From an uncultured Flavobacteriaceae bacterium (GTDB lineage: Bacteria; Bacteroidota; Bacteroidia; Flavobacteriales; Flavobacteriaceae): 64,000 bases of DNA. How positions within the stretch are numbered: the first letter of the stretch is position 1; the number at the start of each line of letters is the position of its first letter. This document shows positions 33,590-42,323 of the stretch, in pieces. The stretch covers positions 62,001-126,000 of the forward strand of contig CANMLX010000001.1 of the NCBI GenBank assembly GCA_947498845.1, in the 5' to 3' direction. The translations under genes were made by a program, and so were the position numbers. A model generated the notes under the pieces. The model saw only the letters and a program-made list of their open reading frames with translations. It did not search any database and was not told where the DNA came from.

Positions 33590-34264
33590 ATGATTAAAAA
33601 GCTTATATTAATTAGTGTTACTTTTTCATTGTTATCTTGTAAAACCAATAAAAAAGAAAGTAAGGATGAAAAAGTTAAAATTGATACTACTATAATTGAA
33701 GGTAAAGCGCTTAAAAAATCAAGTGAAATACAAAATAAAGTAGCAGTTGTTATAGTGAAAAATAAGTCGGACTATAGTGAAAATTTTATTGATAGTTTAA
33801 CAAAAATGTCAAGGTTTAGAGAATTTGAATTAAGTGATAATTTTATGATTGTGAATAAAAAGGATACCGTTTATTTTCCAGACAGACCTAAAATAAATAA
33901 AAGAGTCATTTTAACTGCTAAAAAAGAAGAGTTAGCTATTGCTTTATCCATTAAAAGAAAAAATCAGGTTTTAATTGAGTATAAAATTGAAATGGTAGAG
34001 TTTGGAAAAGCAAGCTTCAACACCAAAGGGGTAGCAGAAATAAGACCAAGCTTCTTTTTAAAGCCTCAGTATGATACAAATAATATAACAGGAACTGTTT
34101 ATTCTTCAACATCTTTTAGGGATGACAGAGGAGAATGTCACAATGAAATAAGATTAGGTTATGGGAATAAAATGAAGTTTTTACTGGGAAGAATAGTAAA
34201 AAATTGCAACGGAAAAATAAGAGATATTAACCTTGAAGATTACTCGGTTTTAATTGAAAAATAA
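33590..34264 (+). CDS. Lipoprotein of unknown function
   Basis: Start chosen at 33590 (MIKKLILISVTFSLLSCKTN), which gives a lipoprotein signal with Cys17; the longer frame from 33527 would bury it. The product has 224 residues, with a lysine-rich linker after the lipid anchor and two Cys in its C-terminal part (RGECHNEIR, KNCNGKI) that could form a disulfide. No family recognised. It is the last gene of the plus-strand accessory run. Confidence 0.65.
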   Translation: MIKKLILISVTFSLLSCKTNKKESKDEKVKIDTTIIEGKALKKSSEIQNKVAVVIVKNKSDYSENFIDSLTKMSRFREFELSDNFMIVNKKDTVYFPDRPKINKRVILTAKKEELAIALSIKRKNQVLIEYKIEMVEFGKASFNTKGVAEIRPSFFLKPQYDTNNITGTVYSSTSFRDDRGECHNEIRLGYGNKMKFLLGRIVKNCNGKIRDINLEDYSVLIEK

Positions 34265-34287
34265 AAAGAGAACGTTATATTTCGCTT

Positions 34288-34369
34288 ATACCAATTCGCC
34301 ATAAAATGCGAATATATAATTCGTTTCTTTTTCCAAGATTTATACTGCATGTTATAGTAAAATTGGGAT
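34288..34369. repeat. Repeat C, copy 2 (short)
   Basis: ATACCAATTCGCCATAAAATGC at the left pairs with GCATGTTATAGTAAAATTGGGAT at the right. The right end reaches the stop codon of the minus-strand gene at 34369. It separates the accessory run from the converging gene. Confidence 0.6.
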
Positions 34370-34767
34370 CACTTCACCAAAACGCCTTTAGCATCCATTA
34401 GAGGCACAGGTTGTAAAGCTTTAAGGTTAATCGTATTTTTTCTAAATAAATACGTTTTGTCAAACATGGTATTGTCTTCAAAAAAAGTGACTTTAAAGGT
34501 GTTATTAAGTTCGAATAATGCCTCTTGTACCAACTCAATTTTAGCATAACTCTTTTTAGGTAAAACATCAATTTTTTTTCTAAATACCGATGTGGTTTTA
34601 TCTTTAGAATAGCCGCTAGTTACAATAAGTACCATATCTAAATCCACTGGTTTATCGTTAATAATATAAGCGTTCCAGTCTTGAGTTTTATAGCTATCGT
34701 TATACTCATTTACAATAGCAATATAAACACCTTCAACTTTAGGGATTTCAATGTCTTTCTTCATCAA
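34369..34767 (-). CDS. Conserved hypothetical protein
   Basis: The 132-residue protein has no signal peptide or membrane helix and looks like a compact alpha/beta cytoplasmic protein: VEGVYIAIVNEYN, DLDMVLIVTSGYSKDKTTSV and YLFRKNTINLKALQPVPL. Homologues in Flavobacteriaceae sometimes carry the label phenylalanyl-tRNA synthetase subunit alpha; nothing in the sequence supports that. A second ATG lies one codon downstream. It is flanked by two repeat C copies and its function is unknown. Confidence 0.7.
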   Translation of the reverse strand: MMKKDIEIPKVEGVYIAIVNEYNDSYKTQDWNAYIINDKPVDLDMVLIVTSGYSKDKTTSVFRKKIDVLPKKSYAKIELVQEALFELNNTFKVTFFEDNTMFDKTYLFRKNTINLKALQPVPLMDAKGVLVK

Positions 34768-34821
34768 TTAGAACTTAACTTGTTAGCTCAAGCGAAGTCG
34801 AGCAGTTTTCTTTTTAAAATT

Positions 34822-34983
34822 ATACCAATTCTACCATAAAATGCGACATATAATTCGTTTCTTTTACATGATTTCTGCATTAAAAAAATAAACCGTAGCT
34901 ACGGCTATGCTTGATTTTTATGCTTTGAACTCCTGTAAAATAACTCAAATTATTTATACCTCATTTTATAGCAAAATTGGTAT
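34822..34983. repeat. Repeat C, copy 3
   Basis: The 162-base element is bounded by ATACCAATTCTACCATAAAATG and CATTTTATAGCAAAATTGGTAT. The centre holds AACCGTAGCTACGGCTATGC, itself partly palindromic. It ends just before the stop of the CapA-like gene and encodes nothing. Confidence 0.65.
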
Positions 34984-34985
34984 TA

Positions 34986-36221
34986 CTACTCAGTATATTC
35001 TTCAACGTTTTTATTATGCGTTCCCATTAGGTTTCTGGCATGCGTAATAAAACGCATCATTTTAGCGTAGTCTTTCTCTAGATTAAAGTACTCTCTTTTT
35101 TTGGTATAGGCATCAGCTGGTAAAACATAATACTCTTTTTTCCCGTTAACTATGGGTTCATGCACCCAGGTTAAAAAGTAATCGGCATCTTTAATCTTAA
35201 TTTTTTTGGAGTTTGCACTATCTTTTTCTAAAGTCAATTTAAATACAGCACCACCATCTCTTGGGAAAGTACGTTGGTGTGATACAAAATTACCTAGCGA
35301 GTATACAACAAGCGTTTCATTAGGGGTTTCACTGGTTGGTTTTTGCCATTCCATAGGTTGTAATACATGTGGGTGTGCCCCAATAACAATATTTATGCCT
35401 AAAGATTTAAAGTAAGCGAACATTTCTTTCTGTGCTTTGTTTGGTAAATCTTTATATTGATAGCCCCAGTGTACAAAAGCTATAATTTCATCGGGTTTTA
35501 TAGTAGCGTTTACCAAATCCACATCTTTTTTTATGGTAGCTTTATCTAAATAGTTTACAACATTAGGAGGTGTTGGTTTTATTTCGTTTGTGCCATAAGT
35601 GTAGTTAATCATGGCGATTTTAAACCCATTTTTTTCAATAACATATGCCGGGTTTTTAGTTTTTTCTTCAGTATTTATAAACGTTCCTGTATGCCCAATG
35701 CCTAAAGAGTCTAAAATTTTAATAGTACGTTCCACACCTTTTTTGCGCTTATCGCACGAATGGTTATTGGCAGTGGTAAGTACATCTACCCCTGCATTTT
35801 TAATAGCAGCAGCGTAACTTGGTGGGGAACTAAATTGAGGGTATCCAGAATATGGTTTTACGCCTAAGGTAACCTCTATATTTCCAATAGTAACATCGGC
35901 ATCGCTAAGTATAGGTTTTATTTTAGAGAAACAGGCATCATACTCGTAGGTTTTAGTGGTTTTGTTGTAAGCCGCATTAATTTGATCCATGTGCCCCATA
36001 AAATCGCCTATAAACAATAAACTTAAGGTTTTAGGGGTTTCTTCGATGGGGGCAACTTCTTTTGGAGTTGGTGGAGGAAGTGGCTCTTTTGGCGGTGTAT
36101 ATGGTGTTGCTGTTACAGTTTGTGTTTTTTGCTTTACAGCATTACTTTCTTTAGGTGTGCCACAAGAGAAGTAACTTAATACTATTAGAGCAACTAATTT
36201 TATAGATCTTAACGTCATCAT
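34986..36221 (-). CDS. CapA-family lipoprotein (PGA-synthesis-like metallophosphatase fold)
   Basis: The 411-residue protein has a lipoprotein signal with Cys20 (LSYFSCGTPKE), a Pro-rich linker (PPKEPLPPPTPKEVAP) and a CapA/PgsA domain: LLFIGDFMGHMDQ, NIEVTLGVKPYSGYPQFSSP, VLTTANNHSCDKRKKGVERT, FVHWGYQYKDLPNKAQK and VIGAHPHVLQPMEW. The GD, NNH and GxHPH motifs are those of the metallophosphatase-like fold. CapA proteins are tied to poly-gamma-glutamate capsule export, but without CapB/CapC here this is more likely a surface hydrolase. Cellular role uncertain. Confidence 0.88.
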   Translation of the reverse strand: MMTLRSIKLVALIVLSYFSCGTPKESNAVKQKTQTVTATPYTPPKEPLPPPTPKEVAPIEETPKTLSLLFIGDFMGHMDQINAAYNKTTKTYEYDACFSKIKPILSDADVTIGNIEVTLGVKPYSGYPQFSSPPSYAAAIKNAGVDVLTTANNHSCDKRKKGVERTIKILDSLGIGHTGTFINTEEKTKNPAYVIEKNGFKIAMINYTYGTNEIKPTPPNVVNYLDKATIKKDVDLVNATIKPDEIIAFVHWGYQYKDLPNKAQKEMFAYFKSLGINIVIGAHPHVLQPMEWQKPTSETPNETLVVYSLGNFVSHQRTFPRDGGAVFKLTLEKDSANSKKIKIKDADYFLTWVHEPIVNGKKEYYVLPADAYTKKREYFNLEKDYAKMMRFITHARNLMGTHNKNVEEYTE

Positions 36222-36335
36222 TATTGAATATAATCGTGATTGAGTTTACTAAATTATATAAAAAGAAACTGAAACAGAAATAATCTATTTCATAAACTTT
36301 TATGTAATTTTCAGGAGTTATAATTTAGATACCCT

Positions 36336-37064
36336 ATGAAATCATTTTCTTTAATAAAAACTATAGTGTTTTTAAGCCTCTTATATTTTAATGTGTTTAT
36401 AACAACAGCACAAAACCCAGATAATAAAGCTTTAAAAATTGCAGAAAATGTGGTGAATGCTATGGGAGGTCGCGAAAATTATAATAGCACGCGTTTTATA
36501 CAATGGGATTTTGCTAAAAGAACACTGTATTGGGATAAATGGACTGGTAATGTTAGGATAGAAGCACCAGAAAAACACCAGGTGATTTTGGTAAATATAA
36601 ATACGTTAACAGGAAAGGTTTATGAAAACGATACGTTAGTTACAGATAAAAATAAAATTGAATCTTTATTACAACAAGGGAAAAATTGGTGGATAAACGA
36701 TTCGTATTGGTTGGTCATGCCATGGAAATTACAAGATCCTGGTGTTTCTTTAAAATACGTTGAGGTTAATAAAATAGGGAATGGACATTTAGCAGATGTT
36801 TTACAATTAACTTTTAATAATGTTGGTGTAACGCCTCAAAATAAATATTATGTATATGTAGACCAAGAAGATCGTCTTATAAAACAATGGGCGTTTTTTA
36901 CAACTATTAAAGACAAAGAGGCAAAGTTTACTTTACCATGGGATAATTATCAAAAAATGGAAAATATTCTATTGTCTTTTAATAGAAGTCAATTTGGGCC
37001 AAAGAATGTGGTTGTAAAACAGGCGTTTAATGAAAATTTGTTTACAGAGCTAAATTATAATTAG
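36336..37064 (+). CDS. Exported LolA-like protein (DUF6503-type)
   Basis: The 242-residue protein has a signal peptide (SLLYFNVFITTAQ). The mature part begins with LKIAENVVNAMGGRENYNST, a feature of Bacteroidota LolA-like proteins, and is rich in beta-strands with many Trp residues (GKNWWINDSYWLVMPWKLQD), consistent with a half-barrel that holds a hydrophobic ligand. It starts 114 bases from the divergent CapA-like gene and is followed after one base by a PNPOx-family protein. Confidence 0.7.
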   Translation: MKSFSLIKTIVFLSLLYFNVFITTAQNPDNKALKIAENVVNAMGGRENYNSTRFIQWDFAKRTLYWDKWTGNVRIEAPEKHQVILVNINTLTGKVYENDTLVTDKNKIESLLQQGKNWWINDSYWLVMPWKLQDPGVSLKYVEVNKIGNGHLADVLQLTFNNVGVTPQNKYYVYVDQEDRLIKQWAFFTTIKDKEAKFTLPWDNYQKMENILLSFNRSQFGPKNVVVKQAFNENLFTELNYN

Positions 37065-37065
37065 A

Positions 37066-37518
37066 ATGTATATTTCAGAATCTATAAAGACGTATTTGGA
37101 TAAAAGTGTGCTATGTTGGTTAGCCACATCTTCTAAGGATAACATCCCTAATGTGTCTCCAAAAGAGGTGTTTTTGCACTATAAAAACGACATTATCATC
37201 GTAGCAAATATAGCTTCGCCACAAACGGTTAAAAATATAAAAGATAACCAAAATGTATGTATAAGTTTTGTAGATGTATTGGTGCAAAAAGGGTATCAGC
37301 TTAAAGGAAATGCAACGATTATCACAAAAACAGATGCCGAATTTATGGCCCTATCGTCTAAGCTACTAAAAATTACCGAAGGTAAATTCCCATTTTCAAG
37401 TATTACAAAGATAGATGTCACCAGCGCAAAACCTATAATAGCACCAAAATATGTGCTGTATCCAGATACCACTGAAGCAGATCAAATAGAAAGTGCCAGA
37501 GCGTCTTATGGGCTTTAG
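37066..37518 (+). CDS. Pyridoxamine 5'-phosphate oxidase family protein
   Basis: The 150-residue protein has the split-barrel flavin-binding fold of the PNPOx-like family: VLCWLATSSKDNIPNVSPKE and DIIIVANIASPQTVKNIKDN, then KGNATIITKTDAEF. These proteins bind FMN or F420 and include general flavin reductases; the true PdxH motifs are not clear. Only one base lies between it and the LolA-like gene, so both are likely co-expressed. Confidence 0.85.
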   Translation: MYISESIKTYLDKSVLCWLATSSKDNIPNVSPKEVFLHYKNDIIIVANIASPQTVKNIKDNQNVCISFVDVLVQKGYQLKGNATIITKTDAEFMALSSKLLKITEGKFPFSSITKIDVTSAKPIIAPKYVLYPDTTEADQIESARASYGL

Positions 37519-37536
37519 TACTAATACATCTTCATC

Positions 37537-38556
37537 TTATAATACACTTTTAAACTGTTCTAAGAAGCGCACATCGTTTTCACTTAGTAAACGAATATCA
37601 CTTATTTGATGTAACAGCATAGCTATACGGTCGATACCCACACCAAAAGCAAATCCAGAATACTCATTAGGGTCTATTTTGCAGTTTTCAAGTACATTAG
37701 GATCTACCATACCACAACCACCAATTTCTAACCAACCAGTACCTTTAGTGATTTTATAATCGGTTTCGGTTTCTAAACCCCAATACACATCTACTTCTGC
37801 ACTAGGTTCTGTAAATGGGAAATACGATGGACGTAGACGTATTTTAGCTTTGCCAAACATTTCGGTTGTAAAATGTTGAAGTGTTTGTTTTAAGTCTGCA
37901 AAACTTACATCTTTATCAATATATAAGCCTTCTACCTGATGAAAGAAACAATGCGAACGCGCCGAAATCGCTTCATTACGGTATACACGACCTGGTGAAA
38001 TAGTACGAATAGGTGGTTTGTTACTTTCCATATAGCGCACCTGTACCGAACTGGTATGTGTACGTAATAAAATATCTGGATTGGTTTGAATAAAAAACGT
38101 ATCCTGCATATCACGTGCTGGATGGTATTCGGGTAGGTTTAAAGCAGTAAAGTTGTGCCAGTCGTCTTCTATTTCAGGGCCTTCACTTACATTAAACCCA
38201 ATGCGTGAAAATATATCAATAATCTGGTTTTTTACTATAGAAATAGGGTGGCGTGCACCAATTTCAATAGGTGCTCCAGGACGCGACAAATCACCGTATA
38301 TACCTTTTACCTCTTCTTTGCTCTCTAACTCTGTCTTTAAAGCTTTTACTTTTTCTTCGGCAGTGTTTTTAAGTTTGTTAATAGTTTGACCAAACTCTTT
38401 CTTTTGATCCTTAGCTATATTTTTAAACTCAGCAAAAAAGTCATTAAGTAATCCTTTTTTACCTAAATATTTTATTCTGAATGCTTCTACCTCTTCTTTG
38501 GTTTGCGCTTTAAACGCCTCGGCTTCGGCAATGAGTTCCTGGATTTTATCTATCAT
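37537..38556 (-). CDS. pheS: Phenylalanine--tRNA ligase alpha subunit
   Basis: The 339-residue protein has an N-terminal coiled-coil arm (about 1-90) that touches tRNA, then the class II catalytic core: motif 2 around SPGRVYRNEAISARSHCFFH and motif 3 near YSGFAFGVGIDRIAMLLHQI. It joins phenylalanine to tRNA(Phe) with PheT. Length is normal. pheT is not adjacent, as is usual in Bacteroidota. Confidence 0.97.
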   Translation of the reverse strand: MIDKIQELIAEAEAFKAQTKEEVEAFRIKYLGKKGLLNDFFAEFKNIAKDQKKEFGQTINKLKNTAEEKVKALKTELESKEEVKGIYGDLSRPGAPIEIGARHPISIVKNQIIDIFSRIGFNVSEGPEIEDDWHNFTALNLPEYHPARDMQDTFFIQTNPDILLRTHTSSVQVRYMESNKPPIRTISPGRVYRNEAISARSHCFFHQVEGLYIDKDVSFADLKQTLQHFTTEMFGKAKIRLRPSYFPFTEPSAEVDVYWGLETETDYKITKGTGWLEIGGCGMVDPNVLENCKIDPNEYSGFAFGVGIDRIAMLLHQISDIRLLSENDVRFLEQFKSVL

Positions 38557-38743
38557 GATATATGTTCAAAACTAGATGGCAAATTTAGTTAATTTATTGT
38601 CATTACGAAGTGCTTAAACTAAAGTTCTCACTAAAAAACAGCTATTATGCGGAAAGCAGAATTTATAGATAGTAGATATATGACTACTACGCTTTTAATG
38701 CCACTAGTTTTAACTGCTTTCTTTTGCTTATATCATAATTTAA

Positions 38744-39100
38744 CTATTGAATATACTCCGTCTCCAAAAAGTAATTTACAATGGCTTCTTTCATTAAAAC
38801 AGATTGTTCACCTGCTTTTAAATGGGGGAGTTGTTCTAATGTTTTATAGTGTGGCCAACCATCATTATCTACAAAATCGAGTTCGTAATAGCCAAAAGGT
38901 GTTAACAATTTGCAAATGGCAATGTGCATTAAGTCTACTTTTTGATCTTTTTTAAATGTGTTGTCTAATTGCCCTAATTCTTGCACACCTATTAAATAGA
39001 TTATGGCATCTAGATCTAAAGTATCACCATCTGCAAATTGCTTGGAAAGTTTACTCACCACCAAGCTCCAACGTTCCTTTAATTTTTCGTCTCTGGACAT
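38744..39100 (-). CDS. Conserved hypothetical protein (118 aa)
   Basis: The 118-residue protein is soluble and mainly helical: WSLVVSKLSKQFADGDTLDL, AIIYLIGVQELGQL and HIAICKLLTPFGYYELDFVD. No known domain. It is divergent from cvpA. A plus-strand open frame over the same bases (38647-38955) has poorer codon structure and no family features, so I take the minus-strand frame as the gene. Confidence 0.65.
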   Translation of the reverse strand: MSRDEKLKERWSLVVSKLSKQFADGDTLDLDAIIYLIGVQELGQLDNTFKKDQKVDLMHIAICKLLTPFGYYELDFVDNDGWPHYKTLEQLPHLKAGEQSVLMKEAIVNYFLETEYIQ

Positions 39101-39210
39101 TTATAAAAATTTAATTTTTAAGCGTGTAAAGTTAATGAACCTTGGTTGGAGTTACTTGTTTTGCAGAATAAAAAGAAAGAATTTATTATATATTTACAAA
39201 AACTTACAAA

Positions 39211-39726
39211 ATGGCAGTAATTGATATTATTTTAGGTGCACTACTTTTATTTGGGATTATAAGAGGTCTTATGAAAGGGTTGTTTGTTGAAATGGCGTCT
39301 CTAGGGGCTCTAGTTGCAGGAGTTTATGGTGCCATTCATTTTAGTGGCTTTGCAGCTTCTTTTTTGGCTAATAAAGTAAGTTGGAGTGAAAAGTATATCA
39401 ATATCGTTGCCTTTGCCATTACGTTTGTGGTTATTGTTTTAGCTATTGCTTTAGCAGGAAAAGCGTTAACTAAGCTAGCAGATTTTGCTGCTCTAGGTGT
39501 TTTGAATAAAGTATTAGGTGCTGTTTTTGGCGGACTTAAAATAGGTTTAATTTTAAGTGTTATTTTAATCGTATTTGATGGTTTAAATAATACGATACCT
39601 TTTGCTGAAGAAGAAGATTTAAACGATTCTGTATTATACCACCCAGTGAAGTCTTTAGCACCTATGATTTTTCCTAAGATTTTAAAATCGGAACGAGATA
39701 AGGAGGCTGCCGATGAAGAGGCATAA
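39211..39726 (+). CDS. cvpA: CvpA-family membrane protein
   Basis: The 171-residue protein starts MAVIDIILGALLLFGIIRGL, the conserved CvpA N-terminus with the RG-hydrophobic motif, and has about four membrane helices. The last 30 residues are acidic and cytoplasmic. Family members are linked to colicin V production, purine biosynthesis regulation and envelope homeostasis. It is monocistronic and ends in a terminator. Confidence 0.85.
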   Translation: MAVIDIILGALLLFGIIRGLMKGLFVEMASLGALVAGVYGAIHFSGFAASFLANKVSWSEKYINIVAFAITFVVIVLAIALAGKALTKLADFAALGVLNKVLGAVFGGLKIGLILSVILIVFDGLNNTIPFAEEEDLNDSVLYHPVKSLAPMIFPKILKSERDKEAADEEA

Positions 39727-39727
39727 A

Positions 39728-39756
39728 AGAAGTCAAACTAAAAGTTTGACTTCTTG
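39728..39756. terminator. Terminator between cvpA and the carbonic anhydrase gene
   Basis: AAGAAGTCAAACT and AGTTTGACTTCTT form a perfect 13-bp stem with a 3-base loop. It begins two bases after the cvpA stop and lies 22 bases before the stop of the minus-strand anhydrase, so it may serve both. Confidence 0.8.
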
Positions 39757-39778
39757 TTAATGTTTATATTGTTAGGGA

Positions 39779-40408
39779 TTATACCATCTCCACTTTACCA
39801 GTAGACAGCATATAAACGCCTCCTACTATTTGAATATCTCCATTGCTTTCCATCTCTTTTAAGATTGGGCTACGCTCTTTAATGCGTTCTATAGTAAGTT
39901 TTACATTATTCTCAACTGTTTTAGCAACAAAAGCTTTATTTGATGAATTTAAATCACCATTTACCTCGTTTGAACTTTGTTTTACAGCTGGTAAAATATT
40001 AGATAACATGTCTGTAATATTACCTAACTCTACACCGTCACACGCTGCTTTAACAGCACCACAGCTTTCATGACCAAGTACTAAAATTAACTTGCTTCCA
40101 GCTACTTTACAGGAGTATTCAAGACTACCTAAGATATCTGTATTTTCAAAGTTTCCTGCAACTCTGGCAACAAAAATATCACCAATAGCTTGATCTAAAA
40201 CGGTTTCAACAGGTACTCTAGAATCTATACATGATAAAACTACTGCTTTTGGGAATTGTCCACCAACAGTTTGTGATACTAATGCCGAATTATCTACGGC
40301 TTGTGTTTTATTATTAACGAAACGCTGGTTGCCTTCTAATAAATCGCTTAATACAGCAGATGGTGTTAATGCGGTTTGAATGTCTTGGGTTATTGCTATA
40401 TTTTTCAT
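39779..40408 (-). CDS. can: Beta-class carbonic anhydrase
   Basis: The 209-residue enzyme interconverts CO2 and bicarbonate. The zinc ligands are visible as Cys60 in VVLSCIDSRVP and His113, Cys116 in GHESCGAVKAA, with the Asp62-Arg64 dyad of the active site. There is no signal peptide, so it is cytoplasmic. It is the last gene of the minus-strand operon behind two SulP transporters, which makes bicarbonate the likely transport substrate. Confidence 0.94.
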   Translation of the reverse strand: MKNIAITQDIQTALTPSAVLSDLLEGNQRFVNNKTQAVDNSALVSQTVGGQFPKAVVLSCIDSRVPVETVLDQAIGDIFVARVAGNFENTDILGSLEYSCKVAGSKLILVLGHESCGAVKAACDGVELGNITDMLSNILPAVKQSSNEVNGDLNSSNKAFVAKTVENNVKLTIERIKERSPILKEMESNGDIQIVGGVYMLSTGKVEMV

Positions 40409-40433
40409 TTTTTATTCTATTTATTTTTAATAA

Positions 40434-42299
40434 TTATTTATCTGTATCCTTAATATTTGCTTTTACCCAAACCATACATTCATCAAACGTTTTGAATATA
40501 TGTTCTTGAGATACTAAATCAGGGATAATTCCTATTTTTTCCATCATGTATTTTGGTTGCTCTAATACATCTACAAAAAGAACATCAATACCATTTTTTT
40601 CTAGATCTATTAAAACATCTTCCAAAGCAAATAACCCCGATTGATCTACATAGGGCATTTTACCCAGCCTAACAATCACTGCCGAAACCTTTTTTGGTAT
40701 TTGTTTAGCTAATTGTTGGAAATTACTTGTCGATCCAAAAAACAGAGGTCCTTTAATATGTTTTATAAAGACTTCTTCGGTTAGGCTTTCTGGGAAATCA
40801 ATTTCGTCTTCCCAGGCTTCTTCTTTTAAAGGTTTAACATCAGAGCGTTTAGCGGTTACATCGCCTATTTTCTTCATAAAAATTAAAGAAGCAATCACTA
40901 AGCCAATACCCACAGCATAAACTAAATCCCAGAATGTAGATAATAAGAGAACTACTAACATGATGATAACTTCTGAACTCATTTTTAAAGGTCCAAGTTT
41001 GATATCCTTTGGAAGGTTTGGAATGGCACGAAGCCCTTTGTAATCCATTACGCCTATACCTACGGTAATTAGTACTCCTGCTAAAACTGCTGCAGGGATT
41101 TTTGAGGCTATAGGACCTAAACCTAATAAAATAATTAAAAGAACGATACCTGCAATCATTCCAGAAAGTTTTGTTTTTCCTCCCGATTTTATATTAACCA
41201 CAGTTCTAATCGTGGCGCCTGCTCCTGGAATACCTCCAAAAATAGCTGCAATACTGTTGCCAATACCTTGACCAACAAGTTCCTTATTGGGTTTATGTCT
41301 CGTTTTAGTCATATTATCTGCAACTACCGATGTTAATAAGGAATCTATAGCGCCTAATAATGCTAGGGTAAATGCAGTGAATATAAAGGGTTTGACTTCT
41401 AGAAAACTAAACTCAGAAAATATGGCCAGATTAGGTACAGGAAACCCACTTGGAATTTCTTCAATAGGGAGATATTTTAAATCGAAAATTAATGCTACGG
41501 CTGTCATTACTACCAATGCCACTAATGTGCTTGGAATAGCTGTGGTAATTCTTTTAAAACCATATATAATTAGTATGGTGCCAATAGCTAAAGCCAGTTC
41601 CAAGAGGTTGATGTTCTTTAAAGCTCTTGGTAATACTTTTAAAGTTCCTAAAACTCCCGAAGATTCTTTACCAGCTAAAGTTTTAGCCTCTTTTAATATT
41701 TCGGGTTGGGTAATCTTATTAGCTCTTTTAATTGTTTCCTTAAAATTTTCAAGTACCAGAATACCTTCTCCTGCTTCGTCTTTTAAAATATTTTCTAATA
41801 TTATTTCTTCAGCCTGAGGCTTGAATTTATTAACAAAGTCTGTATCATCTTTCGGATAATAACCTATAGATGGCAAAATTTGAGTGACTAGAATAATCAC
41901 CCCAATAGCGGTCATAAAACCAGACACTACAGGGTAGGGGATGTAGCGAATGTATTTACCAAATCCCAATAAGCCTAACCCTATTTGTAATAGACCTGCC
42001 AAGAAGAAAATAATAAGAATTGTTGGTAGTGCTTTCTCAACATTACCATCATTACCAGCAATTATGGTAGCGATTACTACCATACTTACAGCAGTCATGG
42101 GTGCGGTAGGGCCAGATATTTGTGTGTCTGTCCCTCCAAAGAGTGATGCGAAAAATGCTATTAATATAGCGCCATATAAACCTGCACTTGGCCCCAAGCC
42201 AGATGATACTCCAAAAGCTAATGCTAGTGGTAGTGCTACAATTCCTGCGGTGAGACCTCCAAAGGCATCTCCCTTAATATTCGAAAATAATTTCTTCAA
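40434..42299 (-). CDS. SulP-family anion transporter with STAS domain (second of two)
   Basis: The 621-residue protein has the SulP N-terminal signature (GLTAGIVALPLALAFGVSSG, then ASLFGGTDTQISGPTAPMTA), about 12 membrane helices, and a C-terminal STAS domain near 510-610 (YVDQSGLFALEDVLIDLEKN). An extra hydrophilic stretch of about 70 residues (about 155-225) makes it longer than its neighbour. SulP proteins carry sulfate, bicarbonate or other anions. Next to carbonic anhydrase, Na+-dependent bicarbonate uptake (BicA-like) is most likely; the substrate is inferred. It lies 24 bases after the other SulP gene. Confidence 0.92.
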   Translation of the reverse strand: MKKLFSNIKGDAFGGLTAGIVALPLALAFGVSSGLGPSAGLYGAILIAFFASLFGGTDTQISGPTAPMTAVSMVVIATIIAGNDGNVEKALPTILIIFFLAGLLQIGLGLLGFGKYIRYIPYPVVSGFMTAIGVIILVTQILPSIGYYPKDDTDFVNKFKPQAEEIILENILKDEAGEGILVLENFKETIKRANKITQPEILKEAKTLAGKESSGVLGTLKVLPRALKNINLLELALAIGTILIIYGFKRITTAIPSTLVALVVMTAVALIFDLKYLPIEEIPSGFPVPNLAIFSEFSFLEVKPFIFTAFTLALLGAIDSLLTSVVADNMTKTRHKPNKELVGQGIGNSIAAIFGGIPGAGATIRTVVNIKSGGKTKLSGMIAGIVLLIILLGLGPIASKIPAAVLAGVLITVGIGVMDYKGLRAIPNLPKDIKLGPLKMSSEVIIMLVVLLLSTFWDLVYAVGIGLVIASLIFMKKIGDVTAKRSDVKPLKEEAWEDEIDFPESLTEEVFIKHIKGPLFFGSTSNFQQLAKQIPKKVSAVIVRLGKMPYVDQSGLFALEDVLIDLEKNGIDVLFVDVLEQPKYMMEKIGIIPDLVSQEHIFKTFDECMVWVKANIKDTDK

Positions 42300-42323
42300 G
42301 GTGTTTTAATATAATTAATGTTA

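Noticed and set aside
38647..38955. Plus-strand open frame of 102 codons
   Set aside because: It lies opposite the better-supported 118-residue gene at 38744-39100 and has no family or signal features.
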